From: Synechocystis salina LEGE 00031
GTDB taxonomy: Bacteria > Cyanobacteriota > Cyanobacteriia > Cyanobacteriales > Microcystaceae
Length of the DNA: 60,601 bases
NCBI RefSeq assembly: GCF_015207985.1
Contig: NZ_JADEVV010000022.1
Coordinates: forward strand, 1 to 60,601
Direction of reading: 5' to 3'
In this document: positions 30,678 to 39,614 of the stretch, piece after piece
Numbering within the stretch: the first letter of the stretch is position 1
Layout: every line of letters starts with the position of its first letter
The notes under the pieces: model-generated
The model's database searches: none
What the model saw: the letters and a program-made list of their open reading frames with translations, nothing else
What the model was told of the DNA's origin: nothing
Made by a program: the position numbers and the translations under genes

Positions 30678-30984
30678 AAGCTTGGGTTACGGTGTTATTG
30701 ACATTGACAGCAATTGACAAGGAAAAGTTATTCCCGCAATTTTTTCCAATGATACGTGCTTTTCAGGCCGAAAACGAATACCAGCCCCCAGTGGATTCCC
30801 AGGGGGGGATTAACCTACAAGTATATTTGAGTATAAATTACTAAATAACCAGATTATTTGATTGACCCAACCCAGACGTTAAAAATATTTACAAAAACTT
30901 TCCCAAGTCGCCATTGTTTACCTGGTAAACAATCCAGAAAAATGAGCTAGGATGGCCTCAACATGAGCATTAAGTAGGTTAACC
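30678..30984. other. Divergent promoter region between psbQ and the SPFH gene
   Basis: 307 bp with no gene. It holds AT-rich stretches, a weak GGGG/CCCC hairpin near 30785-30805 and, at 30913-30933, a perfect 21-bp palindrome described separately. Promoters for both flanking genes must lie here. Confidence 0.5.
30913..30933. promoter_or_regulatory. Perfect 21-bp palindrome, candidate operator
   Basis: Two 10-bp arms, ATTGTTTACC and GGTAAACAAT, flank a single T. The centre is 62 bp upstream of the SPFH gene ATG (30985). Its symmetry and position suit a dimeric regulator's operator. It is not an NtcA box (no GTAN8TAC). It has no T tract after it, so an intrinsic terminator is less likely. Confidence 0.55.
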
Positions 30985-31881
30985 ATGGGTGCTGTTATCT
31001 CGGCGATCGCCGCTTTGGCTAGTTGGACAGTATTTATCAGCGTTAAAAATCCCGATAACCCGAAAATTCCTAAACTTTTACGGCCCCTAGTCTTTTGCAT
31101 TGCCCTATTAATGTCCGCCTTGTTTTTACAACAAAGTTTAGGAAGGGCAGTGGTGGTTATTCCTGCTGGAGAAGTGGGAGTAATTGAAACCATGGGCACC
31201 GTGGACACAGTCCCCCTCACCTCCGGGGTTTATTTCCTCAATCCTCTTTCCAAAGTGGTTACCTACTCCACCCGTTTACAGGACATCAAAGAGACAGTGG
31301 ACACGTCTTCTAAGGAGGGCTTGAATTTTAACATTGATGTGAGTTTGCAATATCGCCTCAACCCGGAAATGGCTGGGGAAGTTTTTTCCAGTCTTGGTAA
31401 TGAAGAACAACAGAGGGAAATTATCATCTCCCGCTTCCGTTCCCTAATTCGTGAAAATACCGCTAAGTATGACCTAAGTTCCATTTATGGTGACAAAAGG
31501 GCCGAAATTTCCCTCGACCTGGCCCAGTCAATGAAAGAACAACTGGAACCCATTGGTTTTTTGGTGGAAGATGCCCTAATGAGAAATGTAATTCTGCCGG
31601 AAAATATCCAAAAAGCCATTCAAGCCAAGGTGGAGGTGGAGCAAAGTAATCAAAAAAAACAATTGGAATTAATTAGTGCCCAAAGGGATGCGGAAAGAAA
31701 AATCATCGAAGCCCAAGGGGTAGCGGATTCCCAAAAAATTCTCTCCCAAAGTTTGACCGATCAAATTATTAAATTAAAAGCCATTGAAGCTACCCAGAAA
31801 CTAGCGGAATCGCCCAACACAAAAGTATTAATTATGGGCTCGGGAGAGGGAAATTTACCCATTATCATGTCCGATCCTTAG
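30985..31881 (+). CDS. SPFH/band 7 prohibitin-like membrane protein
   Basis: A 298-residue prohibitin homologue. One or two N-terminal hydrophobic segments (about 3-20 and 37-55) anchor it, followed by the SPFH domain (IPAGEVGVIETMG, VDVSLQYRLNP-like region) and a C-terminal coiled coil (AKVEVEQSNQKKQLELISAQ). Prohibitins form ring assemblies on the inner face of membranes and modulate proteases or membrane organisation. The role of the cyanobacterial members is not well defined. A perfect palindrome upstream suggests specific regulation. Confidence 0.9.
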   Translation: MGAVISAIAALASWTVFISVKNPDNPKIPKLLRPLVFCIALLMSALFLQQSLGRAVVVIPAGEVGVIETMGTVDTVPLTSGVYFLNPLSKVVTYSTRLQDIKETVDTSSKEGLNFNIDVSLQYRLNPEMAGEVFSSLGNEEQQREIIISRFRSLIRENTAKYDLSSIYGDKRAEISLDLAQSMKEQLEPIGFLVEDALMRNVILPENIQKAIQAKVEVEQSNQKKQLELISAQRDAERKIIEAQGVADSQKILSQSLTDQIIKLKAIEATQKLAESPNTKVLIMGSGEGNLPIIMSDP

Positions 31882-31990
31882 CTGGAAGTTCTTCGCCCCA
31901 CTGCCGGAGCGGAACAGGGACGATTACCAGAGTAAAACAGTGGTTTGTTAGCGGTCTTCCCACCCCAACTACTACGAGCCTAACCTGAAT

Positions 31991-32512
31991 TTATTGTCGG
32001 CCCAAACCTTCAGCGGCGTGGGCCTTAGCTAGACGTACATAATTTTGTCCGTGGTCTAGCAGGCCCTGAACTTGGTCTTCACTCAGCTGTTTAATAATTT
32101 TTGCTGGTACTCCCATCACCAAAGACCGGGGGGGCACATCTTTGGGGACCACTGCTCCAGCACCGATGATACTGCCGGCGCCAATTCGGACGTTATCTAA
32201 AATCGTCGCCCCAATGCCGATCAAGCTACCCCGTTCAATGTGAGCGGCGTGGACCACAGCCCGATGGCCAACGGTGACCCAATCTTCTAGCACGGTGACA
32301 ATACCCGGATCGCCATGGAGTATGGCCCCATCTTGGATATTAGTACCCTCACCGATGGTGATGGCTTCTAAATCTGCCCGCACCACTGCTCCGTACCAAA
32401 TACTACAATCCTTGCCTAGGTTGACTTTACCGATGACCGTGGCATTGGCCGCCACAAACGCTGCTGGGGACAAATCTGGGGGAGTAAGGTAAATGGGAAA
32501 GTTTGCGTCCAT
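31991..32512 (-). CDS. Gamma-carbonic anhydrase-like hexapeptide-repeat protein
   Basis: A 173-residue left-handed beta-helix protein of the gamma-CA/YrdA (formerly ferripyochelin-binding) family. Hexapeptide repeats run from about residue 20 to 130 (IGKVNLGKDCSIWYGAVV onward). The metal-binding histidines are seen in GHRAVVHAAHI and near ILHGDPG. These proteins bind zinc or iron. Carbonic anhydrase activity is plausible but often absent in short YrdA forms. It is divergent from the dienelactone hydrolase gene. Confidence 0.88.
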   Translation of the reverse strand: MDANFPIYLTPPDLSPAAFVAANATVIGKVNLGKDCSIWYGAVVRADLEAITIGEGTNIQDGAILHGDPGIVTVLEDWVTVGHRAVVHAAHIERGSLIGIGATILDNVRIGAGSIIGAGAVVPKDVPPRSLVMGVPAKIIKQLSEDQVQGLLDHGQNYVRLAKAHAAEGLGRQ

Positions 32513-32590
32513 GGCGATCGCCGTTATGAGGCTAGGTTTTGAAGTTTAAGATAGGGGAGAACCTGTTGTATTGCCATAGTGCCATTGCCC

Positions 32591-33331
32591 ATGACTGTTG
32601 ATATTAAGACAACCATAGTTAATATTCCCAACCAAGATTTGCAAATTGCGAGCTATGTGGCCGAGCCAGTGGCCGTGGGTCAGTACCCCGTAGTGATTGT
32701 AATTCAAGAGATTTTTGGGGTTAATAGCCATATCCGAGACGTGACCGAACGCATTGCCAAAGAAGGTTACGTGGCGATCGCCCCGGCCATTTACCAACGT
32801 CAAGCTCCGGGCTTTGAAACTGGTTACACCCCAGAGAGCATTGAAGCAGGCAAAAAACTCAAAGATCAAACCAATAGTGCGGAAATCCTCAGCGACCTAG
32901 AGGCGACCATTGCCTATGGGCTGACTTTACCCAACGCTAAACCCGGCGGAGTAGGATTAATTGGCTTTTGCTTTGGTGGCTGGATCGCCTATTTAGGAGC
33001 TAGTCTACCCACCGTCAAGGCCACTGCTTCCTTTTACGGTGCAGGCATTCCCCATTGGGCTCCAGGGAACGCCGACCCCCCCATTGCTTATACGGATAAG
33101 ATCCAGGGTACTTTATACGCTTTCTTCGGTTTGGAAGATGCCAGCATTCCCATGGCGGATACGGAGCAGATCGAACAGGCCCTAAGCAAGTATCAGGTGA
33201 ACCATAAAATTTTCCGTTACCCCGGTGCGGACCATGGATTTTTCTGTGACCAGAGGGCCAGCTATAACGCCGAAGCGGCCACCGATGCCTGGCAAAAGGT
33301 AAAACAACTTTTTCAAACTGAATTGCGATGA
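32591..33331 (+). CDS. Dienelactone hydrolase family protein
   Basis: A 246-residue alpha/beta hydrolase. The nucleophile elbow is GFCFGG, with Cys as in carboxymethylenebutenolidase. The histidine lies in PGADHGFF, and the oxyanion/entry segment IQEIFGVNSHIRD is typical of the DLH family. The real substrate in cyanobacteria is unknown. I chose ATG 32591. A GTG at 32579 is possible. The stop overlaps the ackA ATG by 4 bp, so the two are translationally coupled. Confidence 0.87.
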   Translation: MTVDIKTTIVNIPNQDLQIASYVAEPVAVGQYPVVIVIQEIFGVNSHIRDVTERIAKEGYVAIAPAIYQRQAPGFETGYTPESIEAGKKLKDQTNSAEILSDLEATIAYGLTLPNAKPGGVGLIGFCFGGWIAYLGASLPTVKATASFYGAGIPHWAPGNADPPIAYTDKIQGTLYAFFGLEDASIPMADTEQIEQALSKYQVNHKIFRYPGADHGFFCDQRASYNAEAATDAWQKVKQLFQTELR

Positions 33332-34563
33332 AATTCCTGATTCTCAATGCCGGCTCCAGTAGCCAAAAAAGTTGCCTCTACGAGTTAGCTGGCGATCGCC
33401 TACCGGAAACAGCACCGGAGCCCTTGTGGGAGGCTTTTATTGACTGGACAGTGTTGGAAAATCAGGGGCGGCTAATGGTGGAAACCCCTGGTCAAAAACA
33501 GGTGATCATTCTGGAGACTGGCGATCGCCAACGGGGTATAGCCCGAATGTTGGACACTCTGGTAATCGGAGATCATGCTGTGTTGAAAAGTTTGGGGGAA
33601 ATTGACCTGGTGGGCCATCGGGTAGTGCATGGGGGCACGAATTATGCTGAAGCCACCTTGATTACCCCAACGGTGCAACAGGCCATTGCAGACTTAATTC
33701 CCCTTGCTCCGGCCCATAACCCCGCCCACCTAGAAGGCATTGAAGCCATTGGTGAACAATTGGGAGACGTGCCCCAGATCGCTGTGTTTGACACTGCTTT
33801 TCACCGCACCATTGCTGCCCCCGCCGCCGAATATCCCATTCCCCAAGCCTGGACTGACTTGGGCATTCGTCGCTATGGTTTCCACGGCACTAGCCATAAA
33901 TACTGCGCCCAAAAAACGGCGGAGATTTTAGGTAAACCTTTGACAGAGTTAAAACTCATCACCTGCCACATCGGTAATGGTGCCTCCCTAACGGCGATTA
34001 AAAATGGAGTCAGCATCGACACCACCATGGGTTTTACCCCCCTAGAAGGTCTGATGATGGGGGCCCGGAGTGGTTCTATTGACCCAGCCATTGTGCTATT
34101 TCTGCAGGAAACCCAGGGTTTAACCCCAGCAGAAATCAATGCCACATTAAATAAAAAATCTGGTTTATTGGGAGTTTCCGGGCGATCGCCGGATTTACGC
34201 GTCATTTTGCAAGCCAAAGCCGAGGGGGACGAACAAGCCCAATTGGCCTATGCCATGTATATCCATTGTTTTCGCCGTTGTTTGGGGGCCATGGTCGCCT
34301 CCCTCGAAGGTCTGGATACGTTGGTGTTCACCGCCGGGGTGGGGGAAAATGCGGCCACTGTGCGGGCTGATGTTTGCCAAGCTTTTCAATTCCTGGGTTT
34401 GAAACTTGATCCGGAATTAAACGACCGATCGCCGAGGAATGCCGTGATTTCTACCCCCGATTCCTTGGTAAAGGTGGTGATTGTCCACACCGAAGAAGAT
34501 TGGGCGATCGCCCAGGATTGTTGGCAGTGGTGGCATAGCCAGGGACCAGGCAAGAAACCGTAA
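33328..34563 (+). CDS. ackA: Acetate kinase
   Basis: A 411-residue enzyme that interconverts acetate + ATP and acetyl phosphate + ADP, giving ATP during fermentation or overflow. ASKHA-fold motifs are complete: LNAGSSSQKSCLYE, GHRVVHGGTNY, HIGNGASLTAI, GARSGSIDP and FTAGVGENAATVR. ATG 33328 overlaps the stop of the dienelactone hydrolase gene. No phosphotransacetylase gene is adjacent. Confidence 0.96.
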   Translation: MKFLILNAGSSSQKSCLYELAGDRLPETAPEPLWEAFIDWTVLENQGRLMVETPGQKQVIILETGDRQRGIARMLDTLVIGDHAVLKSLGEIDLVGHRVVHGGTNYAEATLITPTVQQAIADLIPLAPAHNPAHLEGIEAIGEQLGDVPQIAVFDTAFHRTIAAPAAEYPIPQAWTDLGIRRYGFHGTSHKYCAQKTAEILGKPLTELKLITCHIGNGASLTAIKNGVSIDTTMGFTPLEGLMMGARSGSIDPAIVLFLQETQGLTPAEINATLNKKSGLLGVSGRSPDLRVILQAKAEGDEQAQLAYAMYIHCFRRCLGAMVASLEGLDTLVFTAGVGENAATVRADVCQAFQFLGLKLDPELNDRSPRNAVISTPDSLVKVVIVHTEEDWAIAQDCWQWWHSQGPGKKP

Positions 34564-34621
34564 ATTGCGAAAATGTTAGAAAATGGCCGTGAAAATAAAT
34601 GTTGAATTAGGCTAAATTTCC

Positions 34622-35263
34622 TTGGCTAGAGTCCGCATCCGCCAACACGTTAATCCCCTCAGTCAAAAATATCGGCAGGTGTTGGCCTGTCCCGATTGGG
34701 CCACCGTTTACGACGATGTTCGACGACCATTGCACCTAGATATTGGCTGTGCTCGGGGTCGCTTTCCCCTCAAAATGGCCCAGCAACACCCCGACTGGAA
34801 TTTTTTAGGGGTGGAAATTCGCCAGCCCTTGGTGCTAGAAGCCAACGAAACTGGCGATCGCCTGGGGTTACAAAATCTCCATTACCTATTCGGCAACATC
34901 AATGTGGAGCCAGAAAAATTCTTTTCCGCCCTGCCCCCCACTTTGCAACGGGTCAGTATCCAATTTCCCGACCCCTGGTTTAAGCAACGACATAATAAAC
35001 GCCGGGTGGCCCAACCGGAACTAGTGACGGCGATCGCCAACGCCTTACCCCCAGGAGGAGAAGTTTTACTGCAATCCGATGTGGAGCCCGTCGCCCAGGA
35101 CATGAGGGAACGTTTTGCTGAAAATGGCAATTTTAGCTTCACCCATGACACCCCTTGGTTAGCAGAAAATCCCCTCGGGGTACCCACGGAAAGGGAAATT
35201 GCCTGTTTTAATCTGCATCGCCCTGTATATCGCTGTCTATTACAACTACAACGAATTCCCTAA
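34622..35263 (+). CDS. trmB: tRNA (guanine-N7-)-methyltransferase
   Basis: A 213-residue SAM enzyme that methylates G46 in the tRNA variable loop. It has the SAM site HLDIGCARGRFPL and the TrmB signature FPDPWFKQRHNKRR. The start is TTG (MARVRIRQHV). The last about 200 bp (35064-35263) are repeated at 36127-36320 beyond the Rpn gene, with roughly a dozen substitutions and a 6-bp indel. The complete gene retains the end that lies next to it. Confidence 0.93.
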   Translation: MARVRIRQHVNPLSQKYRQVLACPDWATVYDDVRRPLHLDIGCARGRFPLKMAQQHPDWNFLGVEIRQPLVLEANETGDRLGLQNLHYLFGNINVEPEKFFSALPPTLQRVSIQFPDPWFKQRHNKRRVAQPELVTAIANALPPGGEVLLQSDVEPVAQDMRERFAENGNFSFTHDTPWLAENPLGVPTEREIACFNLHRPVYRCLLQLQRIP

Positions 35264-35267
35264 TCGG
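35064..35267 (+). repeat. Long direct repeat, copy A (3' end of trmB)
   Basis: About 204 bp, from TTTTACTGCAATCC to TAATCGG, including the trmB stop, are matched in the same orientation at 36127-36324. I counted about 12 substitutions, including both silent and amino-acid-changing ones, plus 6 bp present only here. The two copies bracket the Rpn gene. Confidence 0.9.
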
Positions 35268-35270
35268 CCC

Positions 35271-36059
35271 TTAATTTGATAATTCCAATGTATCTACTTC
35301 GGCTGGAGAAAGTCCGGTTAATTCGACGATCAATGACTTTGCCAACCCAGACCCCAGCATATTCAAAGCAATTTGTTTTTTTGCTTCCATTAACCCTTCC
35401 TGTAGACCTTCCACTTTGCCCTCCAACTTACCTTCTTCCAAAATGGCTTGATAGATGACAGATTCCTTCATGATGTCGCTCCTGAGCAACCGTTGAATCA
35501 CTTGCTTGTCCAATGCTAACCCAGAAATGATTTCCGTTGCGGCAGTTAAATTGCGCTGTTGACGACATTCAGCAATGCAGTCAATCCGTTGGGCAATGTC
35601 CCGTAGGGTTTGAATCGGGTCAGGGGTTTGGGACAGGGCCGCTAGGGGCATTAAACCTGGATTTTGTAGGAAAATGTCCACCGGCTGTTCCCAGAGGCGA
35701 ATAACAGTAAATTCATGCCGGAGGTTAGCTAGTTCAAATGTTGTTTGACCAACCAATGGGTCTTGACTAGGCAATAAGTACACCACAAATTGCTGGATCC
35801 GTTGCTGGGGATATTTACGGTATAGCCGCAGGTAGTAGTCGGCCATGCGAAAGGGAATGGCCTGATCTGGGCGGGTTTGAAATTCCAGATGGAGGATCAC
35901 ATCTTGGGAGGCTAAAAAGGTGAGGGAGTCGGCTCGAATGGGTTCAGACGATAATTCCCGTGGCTCTAATTTGGTCAGGGCAATGGGTTTCCCCAACAGC
36001 CAAGTGGCAAAATCAGCGGGATAGGTTTCGGCGAGGTATTTGCAGGTGTTGTCGTACAT
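35271..36059 (-). CDS. Rpn-family recombination-promoting nuclease / PD-(D/E)XK protein
   Basis: A 262-residue protein of the Rpn (PDDEXK transposase-like, YhgA) group, abundant in cyanobacteria. The nuclease core shows an Asp in RADSLTF and the ExQ pair in LHLEFQT, followed by the FRMADYYLRLYRKYP helix typical of the family. The C-terminus has charged, coiled helices (EEGKLEGKVEGLQEG). Rpn proteins are DNA endonucleases linked to RecA-independent recombination. The gene is bracketed by the two copies of the trmB end, which suggests it arrived by recombination. Confidence 0.87.
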   Translation of the reverse strand: MYDNTCKYLAETYPADFATWLLGKPIALTKLEPRELSSEPIRADSLTFLASQDVILHLEFQTRPDQAIPFRMADYYLRLYRKYPQQRIQQFVVYLLPSQDPLVGQTTFELANLRHEFTVIRLWEQPVDIFLQNPGLMPLAALSQTPDPIQTLRDIAQRIDCIAECRQQRNLTAATEIISGLALDKQVIQRLLRSDIMKESVIYQAILEEGKLEGKVEGLQEGLMEAKKQIALNMLGSGLAKSLIVELTGLSPAEVDTLELSN

Positions 36060-36126
36060 TGACCGGGGAGTTGTTTTCGGGCATGGCAGACTCAGTTCCC
36101 CCTGATATTAAAGGACGGGGGGGAAT

Positions 36127-36324
36127 TTTTACTGCAATCCGATGTGGAACCCGTCGCCCAGGACATGAAAGACCGATTTGCTGAAAATGACAGTTTTAGC
36201 TTCACCCATGACACCCCTTGGTTAGCAGAAAATCCCCTCGGGGTACCGACGGAAAGGGAAATTGCCTGTTTTAATCTGCATCGCCCGGTGTACCGCTGTC
36301 TATTGCAACGAATTCCCTAGTCGG
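36127..36324 (+). pseudogene. Direct repeat copy B: orphan trmB 3' fragment
   Basis: It reads LLQSDVEPVAQDM and onward to LLQRIP-stop in the same frame as the trmB C-terminus but has no start or catalytic part. Its TAG (36318-36320) overlaps the convergent cydB stop (36317-36319). Compared with the intact gene it is about 94% identical by my count and lacks 6 bp. It could be the original chromosomal end, with copy A brought in with the Rpn gene. Confidence 0.88.
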
Positions 36325-37327
36325 TGACGATTTTGCCCCGAAAAACCAGATAGTTATAGATGTTGTAGAACAGTAGGATCGGGATCAGGAAGCCGATGAA
36401 GGTCAACATAAACACCAGGGAACTGGGGGCCGCCGCCGCTTCATAGATGGTGACGCTGGGGGGAATAATATTAGGGAAGATAATGAAACCCAAACCGATG
36501 AAGGAAATGGAAAACACTAAAAAAGTCCAGATAATGGGGGTATTTTCTTCCCGCAGATACAAACTCCGCAACAGTAGGCCAATGAACAATAATCCCACCA
36601 GGGGAATGGTGGCAAAAATGTACACCAACGGAGCGGTAAACAATTGGGCCCTGGCCTCTTCGGAAAAAGCTGGGGTACTAATGGTGATAAACACCGCCCC
36701 CGCCAACGTAGTCCAAGTGGCGATCGCCGCTGTTTTGAAATAGGTTTTTTGCAGTTCCCCTTCGGTTTTCAAAATTAGATAGGTGGAGCCGATCAGTACA
36801 TAGCCCTGGATGAGGGTGAGGGCCACAATGACCGATCGCCAAGTCAGCCAATCCCACATGGTGCCGGAAAAATGTCCCTGGGCATCGACGGTAATGCCTT
36901 CAAACACACTACCGAGGGCAAAACCCTGGCCCAAAGCGGCGAGGAAACTCCCCACCCCAAAGGTAATGTTCCAAACCAATTTACGATTAGCATTTTCCCG
37001 AAACTCAAAGGACACAGCCCGGAGAATTAACCCCACAACCATAATTACTGCCGGTAGATAGAGGGCATTCAAAATGGTGGCGTAGGCCAAAGGAAAAGCG
37101 CCAAATAGGGATCCCCCCATCAACACCAGCCAGGTTTCGTTGGCATCCCAGACATTCCCCAAACTGGTCATAAGAATGCTACGCCGTTCCTCCGTGGAAG
37201 CGGTGAGGGATAAAATACCTACCCCCAGGTCAAAGCCATCTAGCAGGACATAGAGAAAAAGGAAAAGCCCCAAAATGAAAAACCACACCTGGGGTAAAAA
37301 ATGTTGTAACGGTTCTAAAGGTTCCAT
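36317..37327 (-). CDS. cydB: Cytochrome bd-type quinol oxidase subunit II
   Basis: A 336-residue membrane protein with about eight to nine helices. The N-terminal FLYVLLDGFDLGVGIL and NVWDANETWLVLMGG are the CydB signatures. With CydA it forms a heme bd-type terminal oxidase reducing oxygen to water from (plasto)quinol. It begins 5 bp after cydA ends, so the two form one operon. I see no small CydX-like ORF downstream, where an orphan trmB fragment lies instead. Confidence 0.95.
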   Translation of the reverse strand: MEPLEPLQHFLPQVWFFILGLFLFLYVLLDGFDLGVGILSLTASTEERRSILMTSLGNVWDANETWLVLMGGSLFGAFPLAYATILNALYLPAVIMVVGLILRAVSFEFRENANRKLVWNITFGVGSFLAALGQGFALGSVFEGITVDAQGHFSGTMWDWLTWRSVIVALTLIQGYVLIGSTYLILKTEGELQKTYFKTAAIATWTTLAGAVFITISTPAFSEEARAQLFTAPLVYIFATIPLVGLLFIGLLLRSLYLREENTPIIWTFLVFSISFIGLGFIIFPNIIPPSVTIYEAAAAPSSLVFMLTFIGFLIPILLFYNIYNYLVFRGKIVTD

Positions 37328-37332
37328 GGTTC

Positions 37333-38799
37333 CTACTCCTTAATCTCGGCAACTTCGGCAATGTCAGCGGGGCGGCGGTTCGTGGCGTGCTTGGTAATGT
37401 TGCCCCAGAGAGAGGCTTCGGAACCCCGGGGAGCAGCCAAAGTTAAATCTGGGCCGTTGCGAATAATCCGACTACCAAAGTAGAGAGTGGTAATTAAAAA
37501 GACAATGTACATCACACTCAACCCCGTCAGGGAAAAGAGAATTTCACCAGGGGGCAAATTGGAAGCGGATTCTGCTGTACGCATCTCTCCGTAAACGATC
37601 CAGGGTTGCCGACCTACGCAACGGACAATCCAACCCGTTTCCACGGCTAAGTAACCTAACGGAGCGGCGAAGACCCAGGCCCGCAATAACCATTTTTGTT
37701 GGCTAATGGTTTCTGGGCTCAGTTTACCCCGTAGCCATTGCCCCACCGTGACCGTCATCAAAGCGGCAAAGAATAGGCCAATGGCCACCATAATGCGAAA
37801 AGAATAGTAAATTAAACCCACCATGCGGGGGCGATCGCCGGGGGCCCATTCTTTCAAGCCCTGAATGGGTTTATCCAGTTGGGGTTTGAGTTCCAAAATA
37901 TAGCTCAATGCTCCGGGAATGCTCAGTTCCCAGTCATTTTTCTCAGCTTTATCGTTGGGTAGAGCTACCACACTCCAGGGCGCTGGGGTTTCCGCTGGCA
38001 CCGTTTCCCAGAGGGCTTCCATGGCGGCAAGCTTAGCTGGTTGATGCACCGATACCTGCTCCGCACTTAAATGGCCAATGAAAATTTGTAGGGGAGCCAC
38101 CGCCATCACCACCACCAAAATTACCTGCAAAGAGCGGGCAAAAAATTGCGGTTGACGACCGGTGAGAATACACCAAGCACTGATGCCCCCAATGACAAAC
38201 ATAGAGGTTTCTAACGTGGCAAAAAACATATGCAGGAAACTGTTGACCATAAACGGATTGGCGATCGCCGCAAAATAGTCCTGCACCACAAATTTTCCGT
38301 CGACAAAAATGCCCCCGGCGGGGGTTTGTAACCAGGAATTAGCTGAGAGAATCCAAAAGGTAGAAAGATTTGCCCCAATGGCCACCAAAATAGTGGCAAG
38401 GTAATGAATTAATGGGGGAACCCGGTCCCAACCAAATAGCATAATGCCCAAAAAGCTAGCTTCGAGCATAAAGGCCATGGTGCCTTCAAACCCAAGCACT
38501 GTACCGAAAAAATCCCCTACGGATTCCGAAAAAGGGGCCCAGTTCAGACCAAATTGAAACGCCATGGGTAAACCGGTGGCCACCCCAATACCAAAATTTA
38601 AAACGTAGAGCCGAGCCCAAAATCGAGCATGGTGATAATAGTCTAAATTACGGGTTTTGAGCCATAATCCTTCGATAATTACTAAATAAATGCCCATACC
38701 CGTGGTTAATACCGGCCAGAGCATATGAAAAATGGCAGTGACGGCAAATTGTAGCCGCGACAACGCCACCGTATTACTTAAAAAATCCTGCATTGGCAA
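37333..38799 (-). CDS. cydA: Cytochrome bd-type quinol oxidase subunit I
   Basis: A 488-residue heme-bearing subunit. It has the N-terminal SRLQFAVTAIFHMLWP helix with a heme-ligand His, the quinol-binding region following GHLSAEQVSVHQPAKLAAME, and the GRQPWIVYGEMRT motif. The periplasmic Q-loop appears short, as in the cyanide-insensitive-oxidase branch. The oxidase serves as an alternative electron sink in thylakoid or cytoplasmic membranes. First gene of cydAB, 5 bp before cydB. Confidence 0.95.
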   Translation of the reverse strand: MPMQDFLSNTVALSRLQFAVTAIFHMLWPVLTTGMGIYLVIIEGLWLKTRNLDYYHHARFWARLYVLNFGIGVATGLPMAFQFGLNWAPFSESVGDFFGTVLGFEGTMAFMLEASFLGIMLFGWDRVPPLIHYLATILVAIGANLSTFWILSANSWLQTPAGGIFVDGKFVVQDYFAAIANPFMVNSFLHMFFATLETSMFVIGGISAWCILTGRQPQFFARSLQVILVVVMAVAPLQIFIGHLSAEQVSVHQPAKLAAMEALWETVPAETPAPWSVVALPNDKAEKNDWELSIPGALSYILELKPQLDKPIQGLKEWAPGDRPRMVGLIYYSFRIMVAIGLFFAALMTVTVGQWLRGKLSPETISQQKWLLRAWVFAAPLGYLAVETGWIVRCVGRQPWIVYGEMRTAESASNLPPGEILFSLTGLSVMYIVFLITTLYFGSRIIRNGPDLTLAAPRGSEASLWGNITKHATNRRPADIAEVAEIKE

Positions 38800-38952
38800 A
38801 AAGCACTCCTAAATAGTTTTCTGATAGTTAGAGTTTAAAAAAAATAGAGGGTTTTGCCCACTCTATCCCCTGCCCAAAACTAACAGAAACCAATGGGAAA
38901 GTCTCTGTATTATCAGCTACATTCCCCTTTTTTTGAATTACTGTTGCCAATA

Positions 38953-39567
38953 TTAAGCGTTAAAAATCTGCTCCGGAGTTAGCACCAATTCCGAGAAAGT
39001 GGCCGAGACGAGGTTTTGTTGGCCCTGGAAACCTTGGCGATCGTAAACGCCTTCGCCATTGAGGGTATAGATAGAAACGGTGGGTTCCTTCGGTTCCCCC
39101 AAAATGTCCCGACTGCCGATCGCCAGATAGTCAACAATCCAGTATTCTTTGATGCCAAGACGCTGATACTCGTCCAATTTATCAAAATAATCCGTTTCCC
39201 AATTGGTGGAAACCACTTCCACTGCCAACTGAATCGGCTCGGTTAAGGCTTTGTAATCGCCGGGATCGGAGCGCCACACATCCCGATCAATCACGCTCAC
39301 ATCGGGGATGCGCCCATGAAAACCACCAGTCTTAATTTCGGTTCTGATGGTGGCCTGGGTGGTGACATCAAAGTTCAATGAGAGACGACGTATTTCGTCA
39401 TGAAAGGCGAAGAGAATGAACTCGGCAATTAATTTATGTTCGCGAGTGTTAACCATTTCGATGATTTCTCCATGGACCCATTCAAAGCGGCCTTCCTCGG
39501 GGCACTGCTTCAAAAATTGCTCGAAGGTTTGGATGGCAATGGTTTTAACTACGGTGGGGGTAACCAT
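38953..39567 (-). CDS. Uma2 family (DUF820) PD-(D/E)XK nuclease-like protein
   Basis: A 204-residue Uma2/DUF820 protein, one of a family with dozens of copies per cyanobacterial genome. The N-terminal FEWVHGEIIEMVNTREH, the catalytic-type VIDRDV and LAVEVVS strands and the KLDEYQRLGIKEYWIVD helix-strand are all present. A restriction-endonuclease-like fold is known for the family, but the biological role is not settled. It stands alone between cydAB and lepB, and no flanking repeats are seen. Confidence 0.9.
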   Translation of the reverse strand: MVTPTVVKTIAIQTFEQFLKQCPEEGRFEWVHGEIIEMVNTREHKLIAEFILFAFHDEIRRLSLNFDVTTQATIRTEIKTGGFHGRIPDVSVIDRDVWRSDPGDYKALTEPIQLAVEVVSTNWETDYFDKLDEYQRLGIKEYWIVDYLAIGSRDILGEPKEPTVSIYTLNGEGVYDRQGFQGQQNLVSATFSELVLTPEQIFNA

Positions 39568-39614
39568 AATGATCTGATTCTCTCCGCACAGTGCTGATTT
39601 TTCCTTGTCCTAAT

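Noticed and set aside
38800-38952. Flanking repeats around the Uma2 gene, like those of the Rpn gene
   Set aside because: No shared sequence between its two flanks was found.
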